Source: Cladosporium sp. IMV 00045
Taxonomy: Eukaryota > Ascomycota > Dothideomycetes > Cladosporiales > Cladosporiaceae
Direction of reading: 5' to 3'
DNA: 64,000 nt
Assembly (NCBI GenBank): GCA_001931905.2
Contig: MSJI02000825.1
Span: 28,016-92,015, forward strand
This document shows, piece after piece, positions 1 to 10,565 of the stretch. The position numbers and the translations under genes were made by a program. The stretch's first letter is position 1; each line of letters begins with the position of its first letter. A model generated the notes under the pieces. The model was not told the DNA's origin. It ran no database searches and saw nothing but the letters and a program-made list of their open reading frames with translations.

Positions 1-344
1 AGGCAGCTTATGTCACTATTGCTGGATCCGCGGAGCTTTCGGTCGTCAAGAATATCTTGAGCATTTTCCTCTGGCCCAAGGCGCTCGGTGGCGGTCAGAG
101 ACAATTCAAGTTTGTCATGGCTGATTCAAATGCTGTGCACTATGCCGAGCTTGCTAAGTGGTTGGCTGAGGGGAAAATCAAGACCGTCATTGAGGAGGAA
201 TTCAGCTTGGAAGATGCAAGCAAGGCTTACGAGAGGCTGAAGACTGGTAGGACTCGTGGCAAGCTCGTGGTCAAAGTCACTAGAACCAGTTTGAAATTGT
301 CTTCATGGTCAATGAAAGCAAAAGCATGCGGTCATTGTAATTAG
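1..344 (+). CDS. Medium-chain dehydrogenase/quinone oxidoreductase-like, C-terminal part
   Basis: This is the 3' end of a gene that enters from the left edge, reading in the frame that starts at base 3. The translation contains the typical end of a zinc-type alcohol dehydrogenase/quinone oxidoreductase (MDR superfamily). It has a KWLAEGKIKTVIEEEF-like segment followed by LEDASKAYERLKTGRTRGKLVVKV, the usual last helix and strand of NAD(P)H-dependent MDR enzymes such as the reticulon-4-interacting-protein 1 type. The Rossmann core lies outside the window, so substrate and cofactor cannot be judged. After the usual end (KLVVKV) the frame continues for about 20 unusual residues to TAG at 342-344, which overlaps the 3' end of the opposite-strand gene. 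A small terminal intron could give a shorter end. Confidence 0.75.
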   Translation, partial: AAYVTIAGSAELSVVKNILSIFLWPKALGGGQRQFKFVMADSNAVHYAELAKWLAEGKIKTVIEEEFSLEDASKAYERLKTGRTRGKLVVKVTRTSLKLSSWSMKAKACGHCN

Positions 345-1453
345 CTATACGTATATAACCCGCCAGTCCTTTCCTACCCTCCCCTTCCTCTTCCTTCCTC
401 TCCTCCCTCCACAACAACCAAGCTCCCACAATACAAGCCTTCAACCCAACCGTAAACCACAACGCGCCCGCAAACCCCACCGAACTCCTCGCAAACGCAC
501 CTCCAATCAACGACCCAAAAACATAAGACACCAAGCCCCCAACCCTTCTATTCCGCTGCACATTTCCTGCCAACCCCGCCGTGAACAGCGCCGGATCAGA
601 CGCCAGATCGTTATACAGCGTCGTCAACACCACCGCCGGCAAAGCATTCAACCCCAAAACCCTGCTCGCCACCACCTTCCCCGCCGCCTGGAAACTCAAC
701 AGTCCAATCGGCACCAAGTCCAGCGTCGGAAAGCCAATGTCGTCCGGCACGCCCAGCAGCGAAGACGCAGACGGCTCGCCCGGTTTCGCAGGCGACTCGC
801 TCGTGCGGCTGTGGCTCACGAGCATCGCGGCGGCGACCGTCACGAGCGTTTGGAAGACGAACGACGCGGCGAGGACCCAGCGTTTGCGCGCGCCGAAGTG
901 TCGGTGGAAGGCGGAGATGAGGCCTGCGCCTAGCAGGAAGCTGAGGATCGCCGTGAGGGATTTCGTCCAGGCTAGAGAGGGCGTGCGCATGGGGAGGGAG
1001 TTGACGCCGAGGGCGAGGAAGATCGTGTTGCCTGTCTGAAGGGAAGTTGTAAGTTTTATGAATTTTATTTTCAAAATGACCTTGGTTTCTGTTCTGTTTC
1101 TTAGAAAAGGAACAGTAAGGGTATCTCACCTGCATTGAAACAAAGCATGAATACGCATTGTATGCCCCGCTATCCACTAGTCCAGAAATCAAGAAACAGA
1201 CCATAAGCACCAGATCCGCCCATCGCGTCGATATGTCGGATGTTAGATATTCCTGCGCCCTTTCCAGGCGATTGGGCTCGTGGGGTGGTGGGATATTGCC
1301 GCGTACATTGGTGTCGTGTGGTCCGTCGCGGTAGGAGTATCTCTGATAGAATGATAAGAGCGATTGGCGTTCGTCTGGGCCTTTGGGCGCGTGAGGCCTG
1401 AGAGGCGGTTCTCTCATGCTTCGGCGTGGGTGGTGAGTGCGGTGGTTTTCCAT
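280..1453 (-). CDS. DUF1275 (YoaK-like) membrane protein
   Basis: Two exons, 1453..1130 and 1035..280, joined across a GTGAGA...CAG intron in phase 0, give 359 residues. The N-terminal ~80 residues are polar and Arg/Pro rich. They are followed by hydrophobic segments: LVLMVCFLISGLVDSGAYNA at the exon end, then TGNTIFLALG, an Ala/Leu segment around residue 150, and GFAGALWFTVGLKACIVGAWLLW near the C-terminus. The LISGLVDSGAYNA...FVSMQTGNTIFLALG pattern is characteristic of fungal DUF1275 proteins, a multi-pass family of unknown transport function. The tail is Glu/Arg rich (REERKEEEGEGRKG). The gene is convergent with the dehydrogenase to its left and the coding ends overlap by about 65 bp. The family call is firm; function is unknown. 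Confidence 0.85.
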
Positions 1454-2726
1454 TACTGCAATTTTAGTTTTCTCTCGAGTCTTCCGTTGAGAATTGGCAG
1501 TTCGTGGATGGCGTGATGGATTTGTGCAGGTCTTCCTTTTGGTAGGCTTCTATTTTCTTTTGCTACATCATCTTGGCTTGCGATTCGAAAAAAGAAAGAC
1601 TAATAAGATAAAGGAAAACAGAAAGAAGCGTGACGACAATGTCTCACTTTGCCTGCGGTATTGAAGATTCAAGAAGATCTTGTCAAGGAGCCCGCCTTCG
1701 CGCCTAGTGTACTGGCCGCGGGCCATCACATGACGGACATTTTCCTTTGGTGGCAGCTTGAACTACATCATCGATACGTCTGGATCGCGTGGGAGTCGCC
1801 GACTTTGTGCGCTAAATGTCACCACTGGCCCACCGACTACGGAGTTATCGTGGAGGTGGGGACGCGATCGTCTGATGCTCATCTTGGAGAAGAAAAGAAA
1901 CAATTCTAGACTTGGTCGACTTGGTCTATTCTTGGAATACCTTCAACCGAATTCCACAAACGCGCAATGATACGGAGCCCTGCGACATGCAAGGCATAGG
2001 AGCTCTCCGGTTTCCCAGCCCCTGTCTCTGTTCGAATGACATCTCCATCTCCCCACGCAAGCACTTCATCAAGATAAAACCTCCGAAAGCTCGGCAGACG
2101 GATCTCGCAGATAGGCACAAAGGCCGGCGCTGTTGCTGTCTGCGTGACTCCTTCCACCAAGCCACTCCCAACGCTAGCTGCACATCCGTACAGTAGTGAC
2201 TATATGCAGGAGGGGTGTACCGGGTTACTGTTGCTGCTCTCTTTCTTGCACCGACACAGCGTCACTGCACATGTTATGACGCTCGATTTCAGATGATCAG
2301 ATGGTGGTCTTCTGGCATGGAATTCTGAAGATGCGGCTTTGAAATCTGGATATGGGATGGTGTTTAGTGTTGGTCAGATACTGTCCTGTCTTTCGGGTCG
2401 TAACTGGAACTGAAAATAGCGATGCGACCGTGAAAAGGAAGATATAATGATTGAAATTCTCTGGAAGATACCTTCATCTACCATACACTCATGCTCTTAT
2501 TCTAGGGATCGGTGACGCTGCTATATTACAAAGCACGAGCGTCATACCAAGAGCTGCAAACTATGACGCTCGACATACCAGGACCAGAGGATAAAGATGG
2601 CGAGGATGACTCGAGCAGGCAAAGGTGGCATGTGGACTTTGTATCTTTCTCGAATCCTCATTTTTGGAACAGAATCGATTCGGAACATCCAAATATCGAA
2701 AGCTCTCAAAACATTTCATCTCGACA
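1454..2726. other. Intergenic, with one possible orphan exon
   Basis: No complete gene is seen. On the minus strand an open stretch at about 1906-2170 reads like true protein (for example LPSFRRFYLDEVLAWGDGD and YALHVAGLRIIARLW) and ends at TAG 1906-1908. It has no ATG and no family was recognised. It may be the last exon of an unmodelled or decayed gene. Confidence 0.3.
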
Positions 2727-3628
2727 ATGTCGCATTCCTACCGCGCCATCGAAATCGAGGACTCCAACTCAGGTACATTCAAAATTGCCTACCAGGACCA
2801 CCCAGCCTCAGCGGACGACCGACATCAAAAGGGAATCATCCTGCTCATCCACGGCTTCCCGCAGACATCACACCAGTACCGCCATGCACTCCCACAACTC
2901 GCCAAAGCAGGCTACCGTTGCATTGCTCCCGACTACCGCGGCGCCGGCCAGTCAAGCACATCTCCACAGGACTTCCGCAAGACAACCATGGCAAAAGACA
3001 TGCTCGCCCTTCTAGACAAAATCAAAATAACGGAGCCCGTACACATCATCGACCACGACATCGGCGGCATGATAGCCTTCGCACTCGCCAGCAGACACCC
3101 AGACCGCGTGCGCAGTGTTTGCTGGGGCGAGTGTCCACTGCCCGGTACTGCCACTTATGTACGCGACCGAACCGACAACGCAGTGCAGCAATCCATTTCA
3201 TCTTCCACTCTGTACCCGACCTGCCCGAAGCGCTCGTGTCAGGACGCGAGAAGGCATACGTCAGTCACTTCTTGCACAAGATCACATACAACCTCTCGGC
3301 GTTCGAGGATGCAGATGTCGACTTTTACGCTGCTACCTATGCGCGGCCCGGGGCGTTGAGATGTGCGTTTGGCGTGTATAAGGCGTTCGAGACGGACGCC
3401 ACCGAGAATCGCGAGTGGGTGAAGAGTAAGGGAAAGTGTAAGGTACCTAGTCTTGTGTTGAGCGGCGAGCATAGTAAGCATCGAGAGGAGGCGAGGGAGA
3501 TGGCGCTTGAAGTTTCGGAGGAGGAAAAGGTCGACGTTAGTATTGTTGAGGGTGCTGCGCATTACCTTGCTGAAGAGAATCCGGAGGGGTTTGTTGAAGC
3601 TCTTCTCAGGTTCGTAGAGAGGAACTAA
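2727..3628 (+). pseudogene. Alpha/beta hydrolase (haloacetate dehalogenase/epoxide hydrolase type), frame-broken
   Basis: From ATG 2727 the protein reads as an alpha/beta-fold hydrolase. The oxyanion segment is LLIHGFPQTSHQYR, then DYRGAGQSS, and the nucleophile elbow is HIIDHDIGGM with Asp as nucleophile, as in epoxide hydrolases and haloacetate dehalogenases. Near 3190-3195 homology jumps by one base into another frame. There the lid segment FHSVPDLPEALVSGREKAY appears, and the frame continues to the catalytic His (VEGAAHYLAEENPEGF) and TAA 3626-3628. The span is 902 nt, one short of a multiple of three, so it fits a single missing base. No plausible intron covers the jump. Either it is a recent pseudogene or the consensus lacks one base. 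Both halves are otherwise well conserved, so the intact product would be about 300 residues. Confidence 0.8.
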
Positions 3629-3778
3629 TCGCGGCTGCGTGGCGGGTGGAAATCGTACTCGATCTTTGATTTGGAAGCCACCGTATCCGTCCATATTACA
3701 TCCCACAATATCACGACAATTCACACTACCGACAAGATCGCATCCGGCGTCGCTATAACATCTCCTATCATGCGTCCT

Positions 3779-5710
3779 TCAAATCGTACCTCGAGCTTGC
3801 AACTTTGGGACTGGAGTCTGCGGACGCGGAGAATCAGGTGCTACATCTTGCAGACCAAGTCTTGCTTTCGCGATAGACCTGGGCAACGGATCCGCTCCCC
3901 TTTGTTCGTCAGCCGGGATGAGATTGTAGAGATCGTGCTGCATGGCCACACGGAGGAACGTCGAGATCCTGCTGCTGTAGCTGGCTCCGTTGTAGCGGAT
4001 GGCTAGGAGACCGCAAATGTATGAGAGCAGAGTCAAGACGAGCGCGATAACATAAGAGACGACGAGTCGACTTGAAGAGTAGACGTAGATGTTCTGAAGC
4101 TTTGTCGTCGTCATGTTGACGGGACTGGTATCCCTCGCGAGGAAGCTTGGATTGCTGAAGAGTGATAAGGTCATGTTGTCGAACAGCTCTTGAATTGCCG
4201 ACTGGAGCGGTGTTCCAAAAGATGACGAGTAGAAATCAGATGCAGGCCAGGCTTCGCTGAATCGGCTGTCTGCGGGCACATCAGATGGGTACTGTGGCTG
4301 ATTCTCCGGGAAGATCCAATTGCTACTGTTGACTGGTGCCATCTGCAGGGACGATCGTCTCATATAGGCCAGCTCACGCGAAAGACCAAGTCCAGTGACA
4401 AGGACGTCAGGCTGCTGAATCTTGCCTTCGTTGATGAGGGACGTCTCGTTCGTCACGGGCAAGACTATGGTGCCGAACGTCACTCTGCAAAGACATTGCA
4501 TCAGAGCCATGTAACTGAAGACGACTGCGTTCTTCGGATGGAGTGGGGTGTCTTCTGTCCATCCAGGATCTGATATGGAAGCAACGACTGGACCCAGCAC
4601 CTGGACATCCTTAATGAACGGCGTTGTGCGTTTCCCTCCGTCCGAAGAGAAGTTGGCCGTGAAGGTGGCATTGTAAAAGGAGCAGTTCAGCACGTTCCAT
4701 TCGTCCCCACCAAGTTTGATCCTGCTTGCAACGAACATGGAGGCTGGACCGTTCTGAAAGCTGCCAAATCGCATTGCTTCCGGTGGAAGCTTAGCGTTCG
4801 TGACATTACCTTCGTGGAAGGGAACCGCGCTGTCGCTACTTGGAAGCCATGACATGTAGGTAAAGATGATTCGGTTTCGAGTTGTCCTGGGTTCGGATTG
4901 ATTGTAAAGACACCAGTCATCGTCAGCAGGGTTGCCTGGCCGTGGATCGCAGCCCAGTGACTCTTGAAAGCCTTGAAGTATGTTTGGCGACATTGACTGA
5001 CACTTCACAGACGGGCCATGGAACTGAGCCACATATGTGGCATTGGCGTCATCCAATTGAGTCTCCAGGATCGAGCCTTGATAGGCAGAGGCCAGCGTTG
5101 TCTTGAGAAGCTGGGTCGTCGGGTACCCGTACCACGAGAAGTACCACCTGGACATCGTGATCTCACTGATCACATGCATGACGTGGCGGTTTGAGGACTT
5201 GGCAAGGGCCTCTCCATGGTAGTCCGGAGTGAAAGGGACGAAAAATTCCGTCAGAGTTGTTGGGGCTGTGCCGACTGACAGTGTTGCAGGAGGGAAGATG
5301 GCCGCAAGCGGTAGCAACCACATCAATGCGGCTAGTGCTGCCAGAGCCGGACAAGCAAGAAGGGCGCGGTAGTTGCGCATCTCGATCATAGAATTTGACA
5401 AGCCACCTAGGGAGTCCAGCGACGATAGCTCAAGCGGGCTCCGACGGACAGACCACCAGAAAACCTGGCAGTAAGTGACCCCGAGACCGATTAGGAGACA
5501 GGCTCTGACCAAGAAAGCGAGTGCAGTACCCGCTGCGAGGATCATCTGTTGAATCACAACAGTGTCTCTCACTTCTGTATGATCGAGAAGAGAATAGAAG
5601 ATGTGGTGGCAAGAGGCAAGCAAGACAGCGAAGACAAAAGACAAGACAATGACCAGCGGCGCTCGCCAGTGCACCCTTGTCTGTCCATGGCCCTCTTGGT
5701 CTTCCGGCAT
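3779..5710 (-). CDS. Large multi-pass membrane protein with glycosylated outer domain
   Basis: A single exon of 643 residues, ATG at 5710. Three hydrophobic segments lie in the first ~145 residues (APLVIVLSFVFAVLLASCHH; MILAAGTALAFLVRACLLIGLG; ALLACPALAALAALMWLLPLAAIFPPATL). A ~430-residue hydrophilic region follows, with many N-x-S/T sequons (for example NATYV, NQSEP, NVTNA, NATFT, NSSNW, NMTLS). One more membrane segment sits near residues 555-575 (LVVSYVIALVLTLLSYICGLLAI), ahead of a short cytoplasmic tail with Pro/Gln-rich end. This is the layout of a widespread, uncharacterised fungal plasma-membrane family. No enzymatic motif was seen. The WLLPLAAIFPPATL segment after helix 3 is the most family-like part. 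The role is unknown. Confidence 0.8.
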   Translation of the reverse strand: MPEDQEGHGQTRVHWRAPLVIVLSFVFAVLLASCHHIFYSLLDHTEVRDTVVIQQMILAAGTALAFLVRACLLIGLGVTYCQVFWWSVRRSPLELSSLDSLGGLSNSMIEMRNYRALLACPALAALAALMWLLPLAAIFPPATLSVGTAPTTLTEFFVPFTPDYHGEALAKSSNRHVMHVISEITMSRWYFSWYGYPTTQLLKTTLASAYQGSILETQLDDANATYVAQFHGPSVKCQSMSPNILQGFQESLGCDPRPGNPADDDWCLYNQSEPRTTRNRIIFTYMSWLPSSDSAVPFHEGNVTNAKLPPEAMRFGSFQNGPASMFVASRIKLGGDEWNVLNCSFYNATFTANFSSDGGKRTTPFIKDVQVLGPVVASISDPGWTEDTPLHPKNAVVFSYMALMQCLCRVTFGTIVLPVTNETSLINEGKIQQPDVLVTGLGLSRELAYMRRSSLQMAPVNSSNWIFPENQPQYPSDVPADSRFSEAWPASDFYSSSFGTPLQSAIQELFDNMTLSLFSNPSFLARDTSPVNMTTTKLQNIYVYSSSRLVVSYVIALVLTLLSYICGLLAIRYNGASYSSRISTFLRVAMQHDLYNLIPADEQRGADPLPRSIAKARLGLQDVAPDSPRPQTPVPKLQARGTI

Positions 5711-8556
5711 GATCTCGTGACGCGTGATGATGGATCTTCTGGGGTTGGAAGGATATTAGAAAGTTTTGCTGTTGCAAGAAAGACTTGACTGGTACCAAAT
5801 TCTAAAATCAGGACGGTAAAAGGGAGCAGTGACGGAGCTGAGGTTTTGAAGCATGAAGGTGGAGTTGGAGGGGGGCTTGGACCGGGTCGGAGTGCAATCC
5901 TTCAAGTTGACGTGAGTCGACACACTTGTTAACGGTGGCCTAGATGGATACATCTATAGAGGTTCTTCAGGTCTTACGCAAGAGCGAGCTGTGCCACAAC
6001 GTTAATGTCCTGAGCATGGTGGAGTATAGCAAGACATGAAGTGATGACACTTGCTCATTGACAGCTCGGGCGATGTTCTGATGCCGAGCAGAGTTGCTTG
6101 CCGTCATCGTCTGGATGTAAACAGTCGATACCTATTGCAGAGAATATGCTGAAACCTCCTTTGGATCGACAGTGTGAATCCGAGCGACTCGCGGTCTGCA
6201 CATGCCAAGAGCGACAAGCATATCAGAGGTGAGCTTGGCTCCAAAGACAAGACTCAGCCCCAGCGAGAGGTGCATACACAGCATGCTGCGGAAACGAATA
6301 AGAAAATGCTTCTTCACGCTGTGATTTGTTGGCTGTTCAAAGGGTACGCATCCAAAATGCATCAATTCAGCTTGCAGGTGGGGTGTGGTGTGATCGAAGC
6401 TGCAAAGTCGAACGGAGAGCTGGTATCGACGCTGAGAGGATGAACGACTGATCGATACCACCATTGCTTGCCTGAGTTTTTGCTTCAGCTGTGATATGAC
6501 CGCTCAGTCGGTGCATGTCAGCCAAGCTGCTTATCGATGTCTTTTAATCCAGGTTTGAATGTTCAACGTTTGCCACAAGTTCCTGTGGGCTCAACAGTTT
6601 CTGCGCAAGAATCACTTCTCTGGCAAACGATTCAGTATCTTGAACGTGATGAGGCATGGATAGATGTTCAGCATCATGCACATGTCCAGATGTCCTATCG
6701 TTGATGATGATTTATCTGTGGTCAGCACGCTTGCGGTGAACAAGATGAACTACCATGGACAGGTGAGGTGCGTGATGACTCGGAGCAGGCGAGCAAGCTA
6801 ACGTTGCGTGGCTGGCTGGTCGGCAAGCATTCTCTGCAACAATGTCAGCAAGCGCTCAAGCCTTTTGCGGCGGACGTATAAGTGTAAGTGAGGATAGGGA
6901 GCCCTTGAGCGCTATCAGCTTGTCGTATCTAAAGACCGATACATCCGAATACAGCCTTGCCTCTTTGACTTTGCTCACACTTCCGTACAACTCACATAAT
7001 CTCAGTGGCGTTCTGTGAGCCCCTGGCATTTAATGTTCGACGATGAGCTGATTCTGCGCCCACGAGCAGATTCTGACGTTGGTGCCGTCGATTGGGAGCG
7101 TTGACCATTGGAGAGTACTTACAACAGTTCGCCCCGATCAGTCCACTCACGCACTCCATTGTTGGAAGTCATGGCGATGTAGCTCGAACGCCTGAGCTGA
7201 GAAACCTGAAAAGGGCAACTTGGTTGGGTACAACTTCCTGTTCCTTGGGCATGTGAAGCCCCGATAAGGATGGGAGCACAAGTCAAGACCAGCCTCAATC
7301 CTAAACAGAAATCCGAAAGGGACGACAGTCAGAATTCTGACTGAATCGCTACCTTTTTCGCGAATAATTGGATGGGATGAGTCGCCCCTATGGAAGCGGC
7401 GACAACAGCCTTCGACGCTGTCTATGTTTTGCCTGAATCCTCCTGGGAATCGTGCGCTCGATGATACATTTCACGCAAATTGAGAGCGTCCGTTGGAAAA
7501 ATGACGATGATATAAATATACCGGACCCAGGCCGCCGCAGGCATCGTTGTGTCCCAATACCAACTCGATAACGCATCACCATTCTGACACAAGCATCCGA
7601 AAGTGAACCCCACTGCTGCGCTCACGACATCAACATCCCAAATTCTACTGTACGTTGGGATAGACATTTCGCATTCAGAGCAATGGTCTAATGAACAACT
7701 GGGCAGATAACACCATGATCGCAACGACAACGAAATCCCACGCCACGGAGAAGCTCGCGGCACTCACGAGAATTATTGACAGCCATTCTGGTACGAGCTC
7801 CATCGAAAGCCTCCGAACTAAAATACTGAAGGTCTCGTTCTTGGAGAATGAAGACGGAAGAGGGTAAGGTTGCTGGACCGTAGCTCCTCTAATGTGTGGG
7901 ATCACAACAAATTACAACACAGGTTCACTGAGACGGCTGTTCACTGACAACATTTATCAGTGGCTAAAACGATCCCATCCCAGGAATGGAATTGCAAGAC
8001 ACGACTAGTACCACTCTTCCGTTTGTCCAAGAACTCGAAAGGGAATGGTGGTCAACGGTGTGAAGGATTTCACTTGGCTTCCTTGAGGCTTGACGTGCAG
8101 CGAAGCAGGCGTTACTCCAACAAACTGACTCAGAGTATGCGACTTGCATTCATCTAGCCGGCCTTAGGCAGTTAGCTGACGGTATTCGTTCGCCGTATCG
8201 AGCAACATTGCCTTATAGCCACAAAAGAGAGCATATGCGCCATGTTATCTGACAGTCAGCCGCATTACCATAGACCTTGTCACTGCTGGTGTACTGATAA
8301 ACAGAGGTGGCGGCTGAGCCGACTCCATCGCTACCCCGATAGCTCGTCTGATTTGCCTTCTCTGGAAGTGTATGAAATACACCTAGGATGGCCGTTCAGC
8401 TCAGGCGACCGTAGTACCAGAGAGAAGTAGCCTGGAGGGAGTGCAGATCCCGTTGTGCAAGACAAGAAAAATATATAAGTCGTCGTCAAGATTGCTTCCA
8501 TGAAAAAAAGCTTGACCAATAACCTCAAACCTTCATCATTTTCTCTCGTTACCATC
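5711..8556. other. Gene-poor 2.8 kb
   Basis: No convincing gene is seen. On the minus strand at about 7425-7905 two overlapping short frames encode hydrophobic, membrane-like peptides (for example SIILVSAASFSVAWDFVVVAIMVL). They could be scraps of a decayed membrane protein, but no family was recognised. A TATA-like ATATATAAG lies at 8471-8479, about 80 nt ahead of the next ATG (8557). Confidence 0.4.
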
Positions 8557-10275
8557 ATGTTTTGCAGAAGCCTGGCTTTAGCTGCGCTGCTGGTCTAGAT
8601 GACTGGTGGCACTGTTTCCGCGGAAGCAGCCAACTCTTCCTATGCCATGCCGCATGAAGCCATGCCAACCATGACTGAGTCCTGGCCGGCGAAGAGGGAA
8701 CTAGTCGAAATGCCTGCCGTCAACGTCTACCAGCACGATAATTCTATCATGAAAAGAGCGACCTCGGATATGTCGGACTTGGCTTTGCAGATGGAAGAGA
8801 GTTGGTTTTGGGGCGACGGTGAGTCCAGCGTATACTCGAAATTGGATCAAAGAGCGAGGCGCTAAGTAGAGACAGACGTGGTTGCTACCAACTCCAGCCG
8901 TAATGCTATCGCGAACCTGACAGCAGTCGCCTACAGTGCTGAGCGTTACCTTTCCCAGGACGATTCAGCAATTGGCTTACTTCTGTCAACTGTAACGGCG
9001 ATGTCATCAAGTTCAAGTTCAAGAACAGAAGAAGCTTCAACGCTGCCAAAAAAGGCTGGAAATGGGTCAATGATGGCAAACGCAGGATCATCATTGTACT
9101 CTCTTCTGGCACCTGCAACAACGTTGCGCGGCAACCATATCTGGCGAAGCAAGTGAGATTCGCGGTCTCACGGTCACTGTCGAAGCTCAAGCCAGCGCTT
9201 GGAGCGATGCCGTCTCACGGGGCAAACTTCATCTCAACACGTTGGGACTTGTGCAGTCGAATGATACCTTGCAAAAGCGCCTGGCTCCGGTTCAAAAGTC
9301 GATCGACGTGGGCTCATCATTCAGTGGAAAAAACCTCTTCAGCAAACCGATCAACAACACAGCCTTGACCGCGAGCATTGAATGTAGCGAATGCGGCACT
9401 AGGGGCAAATTGAATTTGAATATCGATGTCGACTTCAAACTCGGCAAACCAAAGTGGCTTGGTGGCAAGGGGCTCTTCCAAGGCTCTGGTTCTGGCCAGA
9501 TCAACCATCGGGAGTTGGCGCGGATGCTGTTCTTGCTGTACGTCGTGTGTCCGTCTCAATCTACTGGTCCATAGCGAAGGCTAACGTGATCGTTGCAGTT
9601 CAAGGTTGACGGTACCATTGGCGAGGAACGTTCAGCCGCTATCAGTCTGCCAGTAATCCCTCTTGCCGGAATCCAAATACCCAAAGTTGTGGATATTGGG
9701 CCCGTCATTCGAGTGCTTGGACAAGCATCAATCTCCCAAATCAGCGCCGAAGCCCAACTCAGAATCGGTGCAAGACTCGATGTTCCCGACAATGCCGTTG
9801 CGAGAGTGGACTTCAGCGACAGTTCAAAAAGCCAATTCACGGATGGACGCCAATATTCACGCCCGTCGGTCCCGAGCTCAGCGGAAGCGTGTCGGTATCT
9901 GCGAGTGTTGGCCCTCGTATCAACCTGGAGCTCGATATCAATGTGTTCGGAGGCGCTCTGGCCGTTGGCACCGGCCTTTCCCTCGGTGCACCGGACCTCA
10001 ATCTCAATCTCGGTGCCACGGCAGATACAGCCGGAGGTGTGTGTGGTATTCAGGATGCCCACCTTGGTGTCAACATCGACGTTGGCCTCTCGGCCGAACT
10101 GGATGCGTTTGGTGGCTTTGGTGACCCCAAGGACCTGCCCAATAAGTTTCCGCTCCTCTCCACCTCAGTGCCTCTGTTCTCGACTTGCCAGACGATCCTC
10201 AGTCCCGCACCAACAGTTGCTCCTAACGCATTCGTCAATGCGACAAACGCAAATGTCACTGCGGACTCTCCCTAG
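8557..10275 (+). pseudogene. Decayed secreted protein of the DUF7029/DUF7223 type
   Basis: ATG 8557 opens a signal-peptide-like stretch (MFCRSLALAALLV) that hits an in-frame TAG at 8596-8598 and then continues in frame. A credible intron is 8819-8869. Homology then moves through several frames. RFSNWLTSVNCNGDVIKFKFK and WKWVNDGKRR (DUF7029-like) are in frame 3 near 8961-9150. GLTVTVEAQASAWSDAV to IECSECGTRGKLNLNIDVDF is in frame 2 to about 9470. GVGADAVLA is in frame 1 and spliced by a clean 61-nt intron (9538-9598) to FKVDGTIGEERSAAISLPV. GWTPIFTPVGPELSGSVSV to TAG 10275 is in frame 1 again. At least four frame jumps plus the nonsense codon mean this gene is dead in the given sequence. Relatives are large secreted fungal proteins of unknown function. 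The DUF names are from memory of the family pattern. Confidence 0.75.
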
Positions 10276-10565
10276 GCTATCGCAACGGGCCATGAGAAGC
10301 TGCGACTACCGCCCAAAATGCTGAAAGCTGAGACGGAGACACGCTTTGATCCTTATAGCCTTCGCCGCTGACTGCGATGTTTGCACAATGCGGAATTTGT
10401 TGAACGTACTTACCAGCTCTCTTAGGCATGGTGCCCATTTTTTTGGTTGAGGGGGTGCAGTCGATGGTGGAGGTGGAATGATGTCTCTTTGGGAGTCCAG
10501 TGTCTTTTGCTTTCTTTGGCGACCACGCCGGATCATTGCTAATATAGGTGCCATTGCCACCAATT

